A stretch of DNA of 64,000 nt. It comes from Nemophila menziesii. Its lineage: Eukaryota > Streptophyta > Magnoliopsida > Boraginales > Hydrophyllaceae. The stretch is taken from assembly GCA_029959085.1 (NCBI GenBank), contig JARWIR010000023.1:6275860-6339859 (forward strand). The letters run 5' to 3'. The notes beneath the pieces are model-generated. The model did not search any database, had not been told where the DNA came from, and saw only the letters and a program-made list of their open reading frames with translations. The translations under genes were made by a program, and so were the position numbers. This document shows, piece after piece, positions 32,891-43,969 of this stretch (its first letter is position 1; every line of letters starts with the position of its first letter).

Positions 32891-33321
32891 AGCTATTACA
32901 GACATATAGCCAATTACTGCGAACCTTGTTAAAATTCGAGGATGCCCCACTTTTATGTTAGCTTTACCCCGGCTCACATGAGTTTCAAGTGTAGAAATAT
33001 GTTCATTTGTTTCTGCAGGTGAAGGGACAAATGTCTGTTTTAGGTTAGAGATATTGTACAATAGTAGTTGAATATGGAGATGAAGTGACTAGGAATAGAA
33101 GTGCTTGAGGTGTTTATTATAAACAGATAGTTAGGATTTTAAGTTTAACTAGTATAGTTGAATTAGTCACGTTAGGGGCGGTTGAATCACATAGTTAGGG
33201 TTGCTATAAGTTAGCAGAGGCGGTGGTGGTGGCTGTGCACAGAACTGAATAAATTGTGTTCCCAGCATCACAACTGGCTGTTAAGGTATAAAATATGTGA
33301 TCGGGTGTGGTGGATAGAGGG

Positions 33322-33745
33322 TTTGACCAGTATAGTTGACTTAATACTCTAAACACTTAAGTTTGACTAGTGCAATTAACTTAATACTCTAAACACTTAA
33401 GTTTGACCAGTATAGTTGACTTAATACACTAAACACTTAAGTTTGACTAGTATAGTTGACTTAATACTCTAAACACTTAAGTTTGACTAGTATAGTTGAC
33501 TTAATACACTAAACACTTAAGTTTCACTAGTATAGTTGACTTAATACTCTCAACACTTAAGTTTGACTAGTACAGTTGACTTAATACTCTAAACACTTAA
33601 GTTTGACCAGTACAGTTGACTTAATACACTAAACACTTAAGTTTGACTAGTATAGTTGACTTAATACTCTAAACACTTAAGTTTGACTGGTATAGTTGAC
33701 TTAATACACTAAACCCTTAAGTTTGACTAGTACAGTTGACTTAAG
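33322..33745 (+). repeat. 40-bp minisatellite in CACTA-4, about 10.6 copies
   Basis: Unit tttgactagtatagttgact plus taatactctaaacacttaag. Copies differ at a few sites (gacc/gact, tata/taca), and the alternation of ctct and cact variants suggests partial spread as 80-bp dimers. Noncoding. Confidence 0.95.
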
Positions 33746-34948
33746 TTTTCAAGGCATAGGCTTTCTCTGAACTGATTGTCAAATTCATCATTAAATGCTT
33801 CTCTCGTCGCTAATGAAGGATGTGGTTGATAGTACTATCGTGGGAAAGGATGAATACTTGGAAGAAGGTAGGGATGATAAGCTAACGTCACGTGTATAAT
33901 ACCTTTAAATGCTCTAGTTTGCTCAAATATTATATTTTGCATCTATATACGTACAGTCCTTGTCAAACACAGCATTAAATGCTTCTGTTTTGAATATACA
34001 GTTGTTGTTTCCATATGAGAAACCAATAATTGAAGTATAAAAAATAGTGTATATATATATATATTATCTTCACCTCGTCCAAGAATACAACAATTATTTA
34101 GCTATTATAGTGTATTATCAGATTAGATTAATAGGTTATTCTTAAAAAAATCTAGAATTACATTTTGCGAGGAACTTTTCCTCGCTAAAGGCTCCCTACC
34201 TTTTCCAAGGGGTTCTTAATAAGAACCCCTCGCAAAAGGTACGGGGCCTTTATCGAGGAAAAGTTCATCGGGAAAGGTAATTCCAATTTTTTCGAAGTAA
34301 ATAAAGGCGGTCAAAATTCCCGCCATGGTAATTCGAGCCACCCTTTCGCAAGGACCCGCAGCTTTTGCGAGGAAACACTAACCCTTGTCTTCTTCCCCAT
34401 TCATTCACACCCCACCATTAAAATACCTCCATTTTTACTCTAAAAATCCGGCAAAAATTCCACCACCTAGCCACCGCCGATTACTACCCTAGGAATCCAA
34501 GAAACACAAACATCTCTAACATCATTTCAAAGGTAATTTTCATCAACATTTAATTTTTTTTCTCAAAATCAATTTTGTTTTATTTTGCAAATTTTGACGC
34601 TAATCACTTGTTTATGTGGTTGAATATACTTTGTAGGGATTTTTTATCCTCGAAAACACTCCAAACTACATATTAAAAGGTATGTAATTCAACCTTTTTT
34701 TTTCTTCTTAAAATTCCGAAATCTTTATGTTGTTTTTGTCAATTCCGAATTATGTGGGTGGTTTTAGGTGATTATTTAGTGTAAAAAACTTGAAAAATTA
34801 TCTTGTTTTGGTTCAAAAAAATTTGGGAGAAATTACATATAATTTGTGTTGTGGAAAATGAATTTTTTAGCTTGATTTTTGTGTTAAGATTGTGTTTAGA
34901 TTGTGTTTTGATTTTGTTAAGATTGTGTTTAGATTGTGTTTTGATTTT

Positions 34949-35272
34949 TGCCTTTTAGTAATTTTAGAAAGTTGAAAATTAATTTAAATAAAAAATTAAA
35001 TTAGGGGCATTTTTGACATTTTAAATAGTTTAGGGGTAAAATTGGACATTTATAAAACTTTAGGTGCCTTTTAGTAATTTTAGAGACATGAATAATAATC
35101 TAAATAAAAAATTAAATTAGGGGCATTTTTACATTTTAAATAGTTTAGGGGTAAAATTGGACATTTATAAAACTTTAGGTGCCTTTTAGTAATTTTAGAG
35201 ACTTGAAACATAATTTAAATAAAAAATTAAATTAGGGGCATTTTTGACATTTTAAATAGTTTAGGGGTAAAA
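34949..35272 (+). repeat. About 115-bp triplication in CACTA-4
   Basis: Three tandem copies beginning tgccttttagtaattttaga and containing aggggcatttttgacatttt; the last is truncated. It lies in an intron-like AT-rich stretch before the acceptor at about 35321. Confidence 0.9.
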
Positions 35273-35321
35273 CTTTTTTTTATGCCAAACTAATATTTTT
35301 TATTATTGTTTTAATTTACAG

Positions 35322-35542
35322 GCGGTGTTGAAGGAAATTCTCAAATCCCGAGTTCGTGAATCCGAGTCTCGGTGTGGAGATTCTTCTTCTGTCCCCACCT
35401 TATCGGAGCAAGAGAAGATTGAAGCTGTTTTGGAGGCGGCGAATATCGAATTAAGCCATTCTCACGCTTAATCGATGCCGCAGGGAAAACGAATGGACGA
35501 GCTTGATCCCCCATCTCCCGAAGATGCCGAAGATGAAGAATA
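35322..35542 (+). pseudogene. CACTA-4 TnpA-like gene, last exon
   Basis: Follows atttacag and reads AVLKEILKSRVRESESRCGD, VPTLSEQEKIEAVLEAANIE, a TAA, then MDELDPPSPEDAEDEE and TAA. A helical segment followed by an acidic tail just before the terminal repeats corresponds to the end of the second CACTA gene, as at 37602-38028. The premature stop and missing upstream exons make it a remnant. Confidence 0.5.
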
Positions 35543-36475
35543 AGAAGACATGGGTTTATTTTGACTGTTTTTATATATATATGTTGACTTTTCATCTATA
35601 TCGGCTGTTTAAGACTTTTATTCTATTTTTATATTTTTGAATGTTTAAGACTTTAATTTACTATGTATATTAAGTTTCGGGTTTATTTCGTGTGTTTGTT
35701 TTAAATTTAGTATTTTATTTAATTAGTTTCTATTCTATACTACAAACAAATTAAAAAAACCAAAAAAACAAAAAATTTAAAAAAATAAATAAATTAAAAA
35801 AAAAGCTTTTAGCGAGGAACTTTTCCTCGAGAAAGAGTTCCTCGCTAAACGTGAGGGTCCTCTAGCGACAGAACCGTTGTCGCAAGAGTATGACCTTTAG
35901 CGAGAAAAAGTTCCTCGCAAAAGCATTACCTTTAACGACGACCCTACTTCCTCGCGAATGGGTTGGCTTCTTGGGACGACTTCTAAAATCGTCGATACAA
36001 GGTATTTCTTGCGACGAAGTTTTAGCGAGGAACTTCTTGCGACGACTTTTCCTCGCGAAAAGCTTTAGCGAGGATTACGGGACCTTTTTGCGAGGAATCG
36101 CGTCCTCACGAAAAGTCTCGCCTGTAGTAGTGTCTTTTGGGGGTTATGGAATTTATCAAATATGTTAAACAACAAAAAGATTATAGAGATCATATGTTTT
36201 GCCCATGTAACTATTGTAAAAATTATTGTCGATTACCCACCTAGACGGCTAGGGGCCACCTTTTTACAGATGGGTTTATGCATTGGTATCAAGTTTGGAC
36301 AAAACACGGTGAAAAGTTGGACAAAATAATTTATAGTTATTTTTGGAAATTATAAAAAATATAAGGACTTAGCTGCAATATAAAAAGTATTAATAATATA
36401 TTAAAATAGACTTTAGGGGTTTTTTGGCAATTTAAAAATTATAAGGACTTTTTTATTAATTATTTTAAATTGTAG

Positions 36476-38028
36476 ATGGCCGCTGTAATGCCTAATAGAC
36501 ACAGTGGTGATAATAACGGAGAGGATCCTAATTGGAATCTGAACCGAAACCTGCAGGATTGTAACCAATCGTCCGGTAATATAAATTAATCTACAAAATT
36601 CAATTACTATAAATTAATAATTAATTAATACTATTTCATTTAACAACAAGGCGAAAAAGACGACCCAGAACCGTGTCTACCCTAAAAATCGCCCAAGAGG
36701 CGAAAGAAAAACTTAGCGGGCCCTTACCCGTGGACTTTTGTATCCTCGATGATACTTGGAACACCACGAGTGAGTATGGGAAGCATGTGGCACATGTCGT
36801 GGGGTCCGCAGTACGAAAAACAGTGTCGCCTTACTATAACAGATGGAGTGACGTCCCCAGTCATTACAAAATCACGATTCTGGGAAAACTCGAGGAGTTT
36901 TTCGACCTGGACGAGTGGAGGGCGTGAAATGATTGGCCTTTTATCAACGGAAAGTTGACCACATCTCAGTCCACTGCCTACAGGCGGTGGAAGTATGACC
37001 TTAAGGCTGACTACTTCGATATGGACGAGTGTCCTCCGGATGTACTTCCCAACGATTGGAGGAGAACCTGTAATTTGTTTCGTGACCCGAATAAAGCGGT
37101 AATATTAGTATTTAATTATTTTATCATTAAATTAGTATTTAATTATTTTTTAACTTGAATTGTAACAGGCTTAGGCAGAGATAAATAAAAAAATAGGCAG
37201 AAGCAGAAGAAGCCGAACAAGTCAGGTTCGAGGAACCAATCACTGACTCAGCATGAAATTATAGAGGTATAATTTCTTATATTACAAATATAATTTATTA
37301 GTTATTTATTAATTTAATTTTTTATTTATTATTTGTTATTGTATATTTTGTAGGAGAAGCTGATGATTGATACTAAGGATCCCTTGAGTTTTGTGGACGA
37401 GCAGACACAGGAGGAGGTGCCACTTCCGCCAATAGGCAGTTACTTCGAGTACTTGGGGATGACCAGGCTACGAGTACCTAGCGCGACGGAAGATGGGAAC
37501 AAGCTAGTGTTAGTGTGTTTTTTTATAATGTTAAAAAAATTATTCAACTTTAAATTTTTTTTAATACTTTAATTAATTATTACATTAAAATTTAATTACA
37601 GGGCGTTTATCGTGAGAAGCAGAAGGGTAGGGTTATCGAGGTGGGATCCCAGTCTGAAGATGTTCTGGTGGAGGAACAAATGAGTGCGATGAAGGAGACA
37701 ATAGAGGAGGTGACCCAGCCATTGGAGCCGTCCAGAAGACACCCAAGGCTCCTACTGTTCCAGACGCGACTGCACATAAGAATGCGGTGCTACTCCAGCG
37801 GATCCTAGAGGGTATAAACGAGCTGCACGAGCATCAAGAAATGCCACCTATACCTGGTTCAGCCACACAATCGACCGCTTCAACATCTACTCCATATTTT
37901 ATAGAGACGATGCTCCAAGGGTTGAATGAATCTAGGTCCATCTCGGGTCTTCCTCCGGTCCACCATCCCGACTCCCTCGAGATGAAGATGAAAATGAAGA
38001 AGAAGATGCGGATTTGAATGATCCCTAA
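36476..38028 (+). pseudogene. CACTA-2 second gene (TnpA/Transposase_24-like)
   Basis: Exons inferred from GT-AG borders: 36476-36575 (ATG; MAAVMPNRHSGDNNGE), 36651-37098, 37169-37266, 37354 to about 37505, and 37602-38028. Peptides include LPVDFCILDDTWNTTSEYGK, WSDVPSHYKITILGKLEEFF, STAYRRWKYDLKADYFDMDE and PNDWRRTCNLFRDP, the pattern seen in the plant CACTA-associated gene family (W..I....K..F..W, CLF..P). A stop at 36926, a TAG at the start of the third exon (37171) and two shifts in the last exon inactivate it. Two thirds of the gene is the sequence duplicated at 1-855. Confidence 0.7.
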
Positions 38029-38487
38029 TTTAGATGTTATTTATTAAGACTTTTATTTTATTACTTTTGACTTTTATATGTGTAATATTTAGACTTTTTA
38101 TCCCGGGTGTTTGACTTTTTATTCCCGGAGTTTGACTATTCTTGGTTTCTTAATTTTTATCAATATATGTGATGTTTTTTTATTTATTATTCTCTTTTAT
38201 TAATATTAAATTAAAAATAAAAAAATTAAATAAAATTGGAAAACAAATAAAAAATTAAAATAAAGAAAAACACAAATAAAAATAAATGTAAAATATAATT
38301 TTTCAAAAAAAAAAGAATACCGACGACACGTAAGTCGTCGGTAAACTTCTGTACAAAAAAAATAAAAAGAAAATTTAATTGTTAGGAATTTAAAAAAAAA
38401 TTATTAAATTAATACCGACGACATCTGTCGTCGGTAATGTGTGCAAATATCGACGAAAGGCTTTCGTTGGTAAAAAGTCTGCATTTA

Positions 38488-39880
38488 GGGTGAGGATCCT
38501 CGACGAGAGAGGACCCTCTACGGTCTCTCCAAGTAAATACGTGGCATCTTTATGCCCACAAACATTTGTTTTTTTTTTTTCTTAAATCCACAAATACATC
38601 AATAATTCAATAGGTTTTCTTTATATCAATTTTTGTCTCTTTTTTTTATTTCACTTATTTTACTATAATTTAAAAAGAAACTTTTTTACCAAACTTAATT
38701 TTTTGATCAATTAAATTTTTACATGGAAAAAATCAAATTTTTTATAATTAAAAAGTTAAAAATAAACCCGTTGATCTAAAGTCTTGGTTCTCTTTATACC
38801 AATATAAAGTCGAAGCGAGTCAATGACTCTAAATCCAAAGTAGTTCTCCAATATATAGAAAAAAAGTTAAAAGTATATTGTTAAAAACAAACTCAAAACT
38901 ACGAGATATCAAGAAAATGTTTCGAAATATAGACGATTGATCGACACCTAGCGACTTGGAAAAAAACGATAAACTTTTTTCTGAAATTTTAATATTACTA
39001 ACAACGCATTATTAATTCGTATTGTTTGAGTTAAAAATTTTATCGAAAAAAAAATTAAAATGGTCATAATTAAATAACAATTTTTTTTAAAAAAAAACTC
39101 AAAATCACGAGTTTATTTAAAAAAATGCGTTTCAAATCGTTTATTTTCTAGTCGTTAGACCACGGTCAAGCGTCTAAGTTTTGAAACGTATTCTACGGAA
39201 TAATAGTGATATCTCGTGATTTTGAGTTTATTTTTTTAAAAAAATAGTTATTTAATTATGACCATTTTAATTTTTTTTTTCGATAAAAATTTTAACTCAA
39301 ACAATACGAATTAATAATGCGTTGTTAGTAATATTAGAATTTCAGAAAAAAATTTATCGTTTTTTTTCCAAGTCGCTAGGTGTCGATCAATCGTCTATAT
39401 TTCAAAACATTTTCTTGATATCTCGTAGTTTAGAGTTTGTTTTTAACAATATACTTTTAATTTTTTTCTATATATTGGAGAACTACTTTGGATTTAGAGT
39501 CGTTGACTCGCTTCGACTTTATATGGGTATAAAGAGAACCAACACTCTAGATCAACGGGTTTATTTTTAACTTTTTAATTATAAAAAATTTGATTTTTTT
39601 ATGTAAAAATTTAATTGATCAAAAAATTAAGTTTGGTAAAAAAGTTTCTTTTTAAATTATAGCAAAATAAGTGAAATAAAAAAAAGAGACAAAAATTGAT
39701 ATTACTAGTAATACCTATAAAACAATTATGCAGTTGAATAAAATATAAAAAAAAAACCTATTGAATTATTGATGTATTTGTGGATTTAAGAAAAAAAAAC
39801 AAATGTTTGTGGGCATAAAGATGCCACGTATTTACTTGGAGAGACCGTAGAGGGTTCTCTCTCGTCGAGGATCGTCACCC
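38488..39880. mobile_element. Foldback Mutator-like element (MULE)
   Basis: 1393-bp near-perfect palindrome: two arms of about 630 bp, starting GGGTGAGGATCCTCGACGAG and the complement of ctcgtcgaggatcgtcaccc, around a spacer near 39120-39205. Flanked by a perfect 9-bp duplication ctgcattta (38479-38487 and 39881-39889). Long inverted repeats with a 9-bp duplication are the mark of Mutator-like foldback elements. No coding capacity. It lies in the CACTA-2 3' subterminal region. Confidence 0.93.
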
Positions 39881-40241
39881 CTGCATTTAGGGGCGAACCA
39901 CCACACAAACGCCGGTAAGACTTCAATTTACCGACTGATTTCTAAGGGCGACTAGTTACCGACGAGTTGTCGTCGGTAAGCATAATTACCGACGAAATAC
40001 GGGTTTTAACCGACGACGAGCGTCGTCGATAAACACCCGACCTGTTGTAGTGTTGGGGGAAAACCTCTGGTTGGGTGACCAAAAGAGAAATTTTGCAACG
40101 GAGCTCGTGAAGTTCTTTCCAGTAATTTTCGGTAGCTTTCTTGTCTGCTTTGACCTCGGCCAAAGCCCTTGCCAACCTTTTGGTTAACAAGGCATTATCC
40201 TTCTCAAGATGCTTGATCCTATCCTGAGAAGCTTGTGTAAT

Positions 40242-41349
40242 CTACAAGCAAGTGATACATAAAGTTAGTCAGTAAGAGGAAGCGATAAATTAGTATAATT
40301 TAACAAGTTAAAAGTAGACGACAAGGAAATGACTAAAATACCTACTTGGATTGTTCAGACTGATGTGATGTGAGTGGGATTATAGCAGAAGCAGCAGTAG
40401 GAACGTCTAAAGTATGAGAAATAGTAGTCAGGGGAAGAGTGGTTGAAGCCTGTCCTGTGTAAACAGGGGCATTAGAGTCATCAACTTTTGTTTTTCCTTT
40501 CTCTTCCCTGTGCTCGATGTAGCCGCTACATCGGTTGGATCAGCAGACTTTCCCTCTCACCCTTACGCTTCCTCGACAAGTCCCTTATGTAACGGGTACT
40601 TGATTTGACTAGCAAGTTCTTACAACTTTGCTTTTCTTCTGCAATCAAAAGAGTCGGATTGTTCCAACTTTTCTTTCAAAAAGTATGTATAGAGTAGTTC
40701 GTCCAAACCAAATATAATATTTTCTATCTTAGCTAGGACTTCCAAAGAAAGGATAATACAGATGGGGTATAGAATCTGATTGTTCCACTACTCCCCCATC
40801 CCTTTCACTTGTTTCAACCTGATTGTTACAAGGCATAATAGAATCTGACATCACTGGCAAAGGAAAAAAAGGAAAAAATCACTAACAATAAGTAAATTAA
40901 GACCTCAAATAATCAAAGCAAATTTATTATCTTAGTCACGATTAGATCACTTCGAGAGTTTGAAAGATGATTTTAAATTAATTTAAACTTTTAGTGTGTT
41001 CTTCGTATTAAAACAGATATTTAACTGAACTTTCAATACTGACATTAGTTTTAAACAACAAATATATATTAAATAAATTTGTTTTTTTATTGTAAGAATA
41101 CTTTTACGAACACATAAAAAATAGAAGAAAAACTAATATATAATTATCTTGAAAACATAACTAACTAAGCTCACTTAACAAACATGAAAGCAACATCCTT
41201 CAAAATATCCCTAGAAATTCTTCCAACCTTCATATTTATTAATAAGACTTTGAAGTTATGACTAAACACAATTTAATTCTATAAAACTTTAGTATTTTTA
41301 GTAATTTATAGGAAACAATCTCATCACCCTTTCTATGTTTCATTACTTG
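40242..41349. other. Degraded upstream part of the coiled-coil gene and AT-rich DNA
   Basis: Minus-strand pieces at about 40860-40345 still read MSDSIMPCNNQVETSERDGG, KTKVDDSNAPVYTGQASTTL and AIIPLTSHQSEQS, separated by stops and shifts; they may be earlier exons of the interrupted gene. 40900-41349 shows nothing recognisable. Confidence 0.35.
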
Positions 41350-41364
41350 CACTACTACACGCGT

Positions 41365-41700
41365 GACCTTTCGCAACTAAAGCTTTCGCCACTACAACTT
41401 GTAGTTGCTAAAGATACCATCTTTAACGACTATATATTTTTAACGACTACATTAAATCTTTCTCAACAATAAAGAAGTCGTAAATAACATTTGTTTTTAT
41501 CGACTACAAAATGTAGTCGTTAATATTATAAAGGTAGTCGCGACTTGTTTTTATTTTTTAATTATTTTTTGTCACCGACATTTGTAGTCTCTAATGATGT
41601 CTAACATTTTATGACGACAATTGTAGTCGTTAGTTGTCATCAATAGCGACTACTTGTACGTCTTTAGCGACTACCTTTGTAGTCGCGAATGGTTGTAGCG
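41365..41700 (+). repeat. CACTA-3 5' subterminal repeats
   Basis: Repeated tagtcgctaa / gactacaa motifs in both orientations, matching those at 48365-48790. Confidence 0.85.
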
Positions 41701-41814
41701 TATTTATTACTAAGTTGCGAATTGGGACCCTCAATACCCATTTTTTATAACTTCCCCACTATTCTCTCAAAACTCTCCCAATTTTTTCCCATAAATCATC
41801 ATCAAATATTATTT

Positions 41815-42180
41815 TAACATGTGAAAAAGCTTTCCCGGTTCAATCAACAACGTGGGACCTCCTCAATTATCAATTTCTCCATCTAAAGTTGCCCAAAAGT
41901 AGGTATTTTATCTTCTATAAAACTTTTTCAAAATTCTTTTATTTGATTACAATTGTGTAGTTAATTCTAAATAGTGTTACTAGGTATATATTTCAACACG
42001 CAGAAAAGCTTTCCCAGGCCAGTCAACAACGTGGGACCTCCTCAATTATCAATTTCTCCATCTAAATTTATCAAAAATAAGGTATTTTTCTTATATAAAA
42101 CTTTTTTCAATTTTTTTTATTTGATTACACTCGTGTAGTTAATGCTAAATAGTATTACTATGTATTTAGAAACATGTTCT
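41815..42180 (+). repeat. CACTA-3 leader tandem duplication
   Basis: Two adjacent copies of about 180 bp, each holding aacaacgtgggacctcctca and atcaatttctccatctaa. Further on, the transposase start region is also present twice (about 42240-42330 and 42538-42630). Confidence 0.85.
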
Positions 42181-42592
42181 AATTTTATATAATCTATATA
42201 TACTGATATATAATTGTATGAGAAATAAATACATAAATGAGATATTTATTTTGTACTCCTTTAAATTGGAATTGTTGATTATAATGGTAATAGAGGATGG
42301 CTTCGGGTGTTGATAAAAGTTGAATTAATTTATATGTAATTTAATTAATTTGGTGATATCATAATTTTTATGTATTTAATTTTATATTTATGTATTTAAT
42401 TAGTGATGTAATAATTTTTATTTTTTATTTTTTATTTTTATATTTAATTGATGATGTAATAATTTTTATTTTTGTATCTAATATTTATGTAATTAATTAG
42501 CGATGTAATAATTTTTATTTTTTATTTTATTTATGAGATACTTATTTTGTATTCTTTTATATTGGAATAGTTGATTATATTGGTAGTAGAGG

Positions 42593-43263
42593 ATGGCTTC
42601 GGGTATTGATAAAAGTTGGATTACTTCCGCTCATCGTGTTTCGCGTGAATTTGTTAAGGGGATAGAAAAATTTCTCACATTTGCTCAAAAAAAAAAGATG
42701 ATTTTAAAGAAACTTTGTTTTGTCCGTGTAATGAGTGTTCGAATTATCGTCGGTTTACCGTGGTCAAAGTTAGGGCACATCTTATACAATATGAGTTTTT
42801 GTCCAGGTATCAGATTTGGACAAAGCATTGTGAGAACGATGAAATTCCCGAGATCGACTCGATATGAAGAAAATGAAATGTTGAATGTCTATGAACATTT
42901 AAGACCTAATTATGAGGGTGGTGGTCATTCGGGTGACACCGAGATGATAGACATGAACAGTTCAACACGTGGCAGTTTCGAAACTATGTTTTCCGAATTA
43001 GAGACCGAGTTATACCCTGGTTGTACGGTAAGGAGTTCATTAAATTTCATTGCAAAGCTAATGCACGTGAAGGTGAAGAACAAGTGGACTAACACGACTT
43101 TCACCGAGTTACTTGATCTTCTGTGTCGTGTGTTGCCCAAACCTCGTACCTTGCCCGAGTCATACAGGAAGTTAAAAAGTTTAGGTATTGGGTGAACGAT
43201 TGTGCTTTATTTTACAAGAAGAATGAGTTCCTCGACAAGTGTCTAGTATGTAGTGAATCCAGA
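42593..43263 (+). pseudogene. CACTA-3 TNP2-like transposase, N-terminal part (copy B)
   Basis: ATG at 42593 opens about 200 codons: MASGIDKSWITSAHRVSREF, VKGIEKFLTF (N-terminal TNP2 signature), a shifted middle part, then [47 protein letters not shown] and [14 protein letters not shown], strongly TNP2. A 22-bp deletion next removes the KIDVC region and yields a [12 protein letters not shown] and [13 protein letters not shown] follow in another frame until gypsy-A. The conserved catalytic part of TNP2 is absent. The copy A fragment at 1182-1317 keeps the 22 bp. Confidence 0.85.
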
Positions 43264-43339
43264 TGGGACAACTGTACACTTGCGGTTGTAGTTCTCTTTT
43301 CCTTATTTGCATTTTTCAAGAACACACAAAGGACCACCA
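43264..43339 (+). repeat. gypsy-A 5' LTR remnant (copy B)
   Basis: Counterpart of 1318-1393; identical by eye. Confidence 0.85.
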
Positions 43340-43969
43340 GTAAATTATTTTTTCCCGTTGATTTTGTTATACTTGACTACGACGCGGATATGAATGTCCC
43401 CATTATCTTGGGAGGACCATTCCTAGCCACGGGGCGTACTTTAATTGATGTAGGAAACGAGAAATGATTATGAGAATCCAAGACGAGGAGGCGAAGTTCA
43501 ACGTGTTCAGACCAATGAAATTTCCAGATTCCAAGGAGGATTGTTTTCGTTTAGATGTAGTTAAACATGTACCAAAAGAGCCAACTAACTTTGAGGAGAC
43601 CTTAGGAGTGGAGGAAAGAGAGCTAAGAAAGAAACCACCAATTAAAGTTCCTCCAAATCCTAAGGGAAGTCCACACCTTGATCATGCAAAGAAGAAAAAC
43701 AAAGCACGTGCCACGAAGGTTCCAAAAGAACCTAAGAAAGAAAGAAAGAAAGAAAGAAAACGGAGTTCAGAATAGGCGAAGAAGTTGCAATGAAAAAGCC
43801 TGACACTCCTCCGAAGGTGCGTTTATCCAAGAGATCTTGGCTAGGACTATTCACGGTTACAAAGGTTATCTCGGATAAATTAGTTGGAATAAGAGCCAAG
43901 GGATTCAAATTTCGAGTAGCAAATATTGACAACCTCACTCACTGCTGGGGAGGTTATGTTAAGGAATGA
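43340..43969 (+). pseudogene. gypsy-A protease/integrase C-terminus fusion (copy B)
   Basis: Same remnant as 1394-2015. Differences: FLATGRTLI instead of FLAKGRTLI (the copy B form matches the protease family pattern), and an expanded gaaa repeat at 43737-43757 that changes the linker frame. The integrase end ..RSWLGLFTVTKV and GGYVKE closes with TGA at 43967-43969. Confidence 0.8.

Larger units (their letters stand above)
32563..36132 (+). mobile_element. CACTA-4, nested in the CACTA-2 transposase
   Basis: 3570 bp with ends CACTACTACATGCGGGACC (32563) and the complement of CACTACTACAGGCGAGAC (ending 36132). Flanks are tgt (32560-32562) and tct (36133-36135), a 3-bp target duplication with one change; removal restores the CACTA-2 frame. 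Subterminal arrays use a different motif, gcgaggaa..ttcctcgc. The interior holds a 40-bp minisatellite, a triplicated 115-bp segment and the tail of a TnpA-like gene, but no transposase. Confidence 0.9.
32502..36335 (+). pseudogene. CACTA-2 TNP2-like transposase N-terminus, split by CACTA-4
   Basis: Starts ATGGCTTCG at 32502, frameshifts, then reads DKSWINTTDYLTPEY up to 32562. After CACTA-4 (with one 3-bp duplication removed) the frame continues ..VLGVMEFIKYVKQQKDYRDH, MFCPCNYCKNYCRL and FTDGFMHWYQVWTKHGE. This is the TNP2 N-terminus: DKSW..EY..GV.EF, CPC..C.N and F..GF...Y..W..HGE. A stop at about 36241 and loss of the remaining transposase make it dead. Confidence 0.8.
31582..40052 (+). 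mobile_element. CACTA-2, complete CACTA (En/Spm) element
   Basis: 8471 bp between CACTACTGCAGAACGGGC (31582) and the complement of CACTACAACAGGTCGGGT (ending 40052), flanked by a perfect 3-bp duplication TTG (31579-31581 and 40053-40055). Both ends carry arrays of a cgacgac..gtcgtcgg motif. Inside are a broken TNP2 start, nested CACTA-4, a TnpA-like gene and a foldback MULE. The bulk of TNP2 is missing, so it could move only with help. Confidence 0.93.
30930..40241 (-). pseudogene. Unidentified coiled-coil host gene, 3' exons, interrupted by CACTA-2
   Basis: Minus strand. One exon runs from 40241 (after tgtag) to 40053 and resumes at 31578: 63 codons plus one base, ITQASQDRIKHLEKDNALL, TKRLARALAEV, ISLLVTQPEVFPQ, a charged coiled coil. 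With CACTA-2 and one TTG removed, the exon ends CAAG|GTAACC. The next exon (31098-31020, between tgcag and GTAAGT) continues in phase with AAKGNPSSSEPIVIVDSDDE and EAYRLS; a third exon starts at 30933 and closes with TAA at 30932-30930. Correct phase across two introns and the excision point supports a real gene. I do not recognise the family; proteins with a C-terminal coiled coil and acidic tail are many. Upstream sequence (40340-40860) is degraded. Confidence 0.6.
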
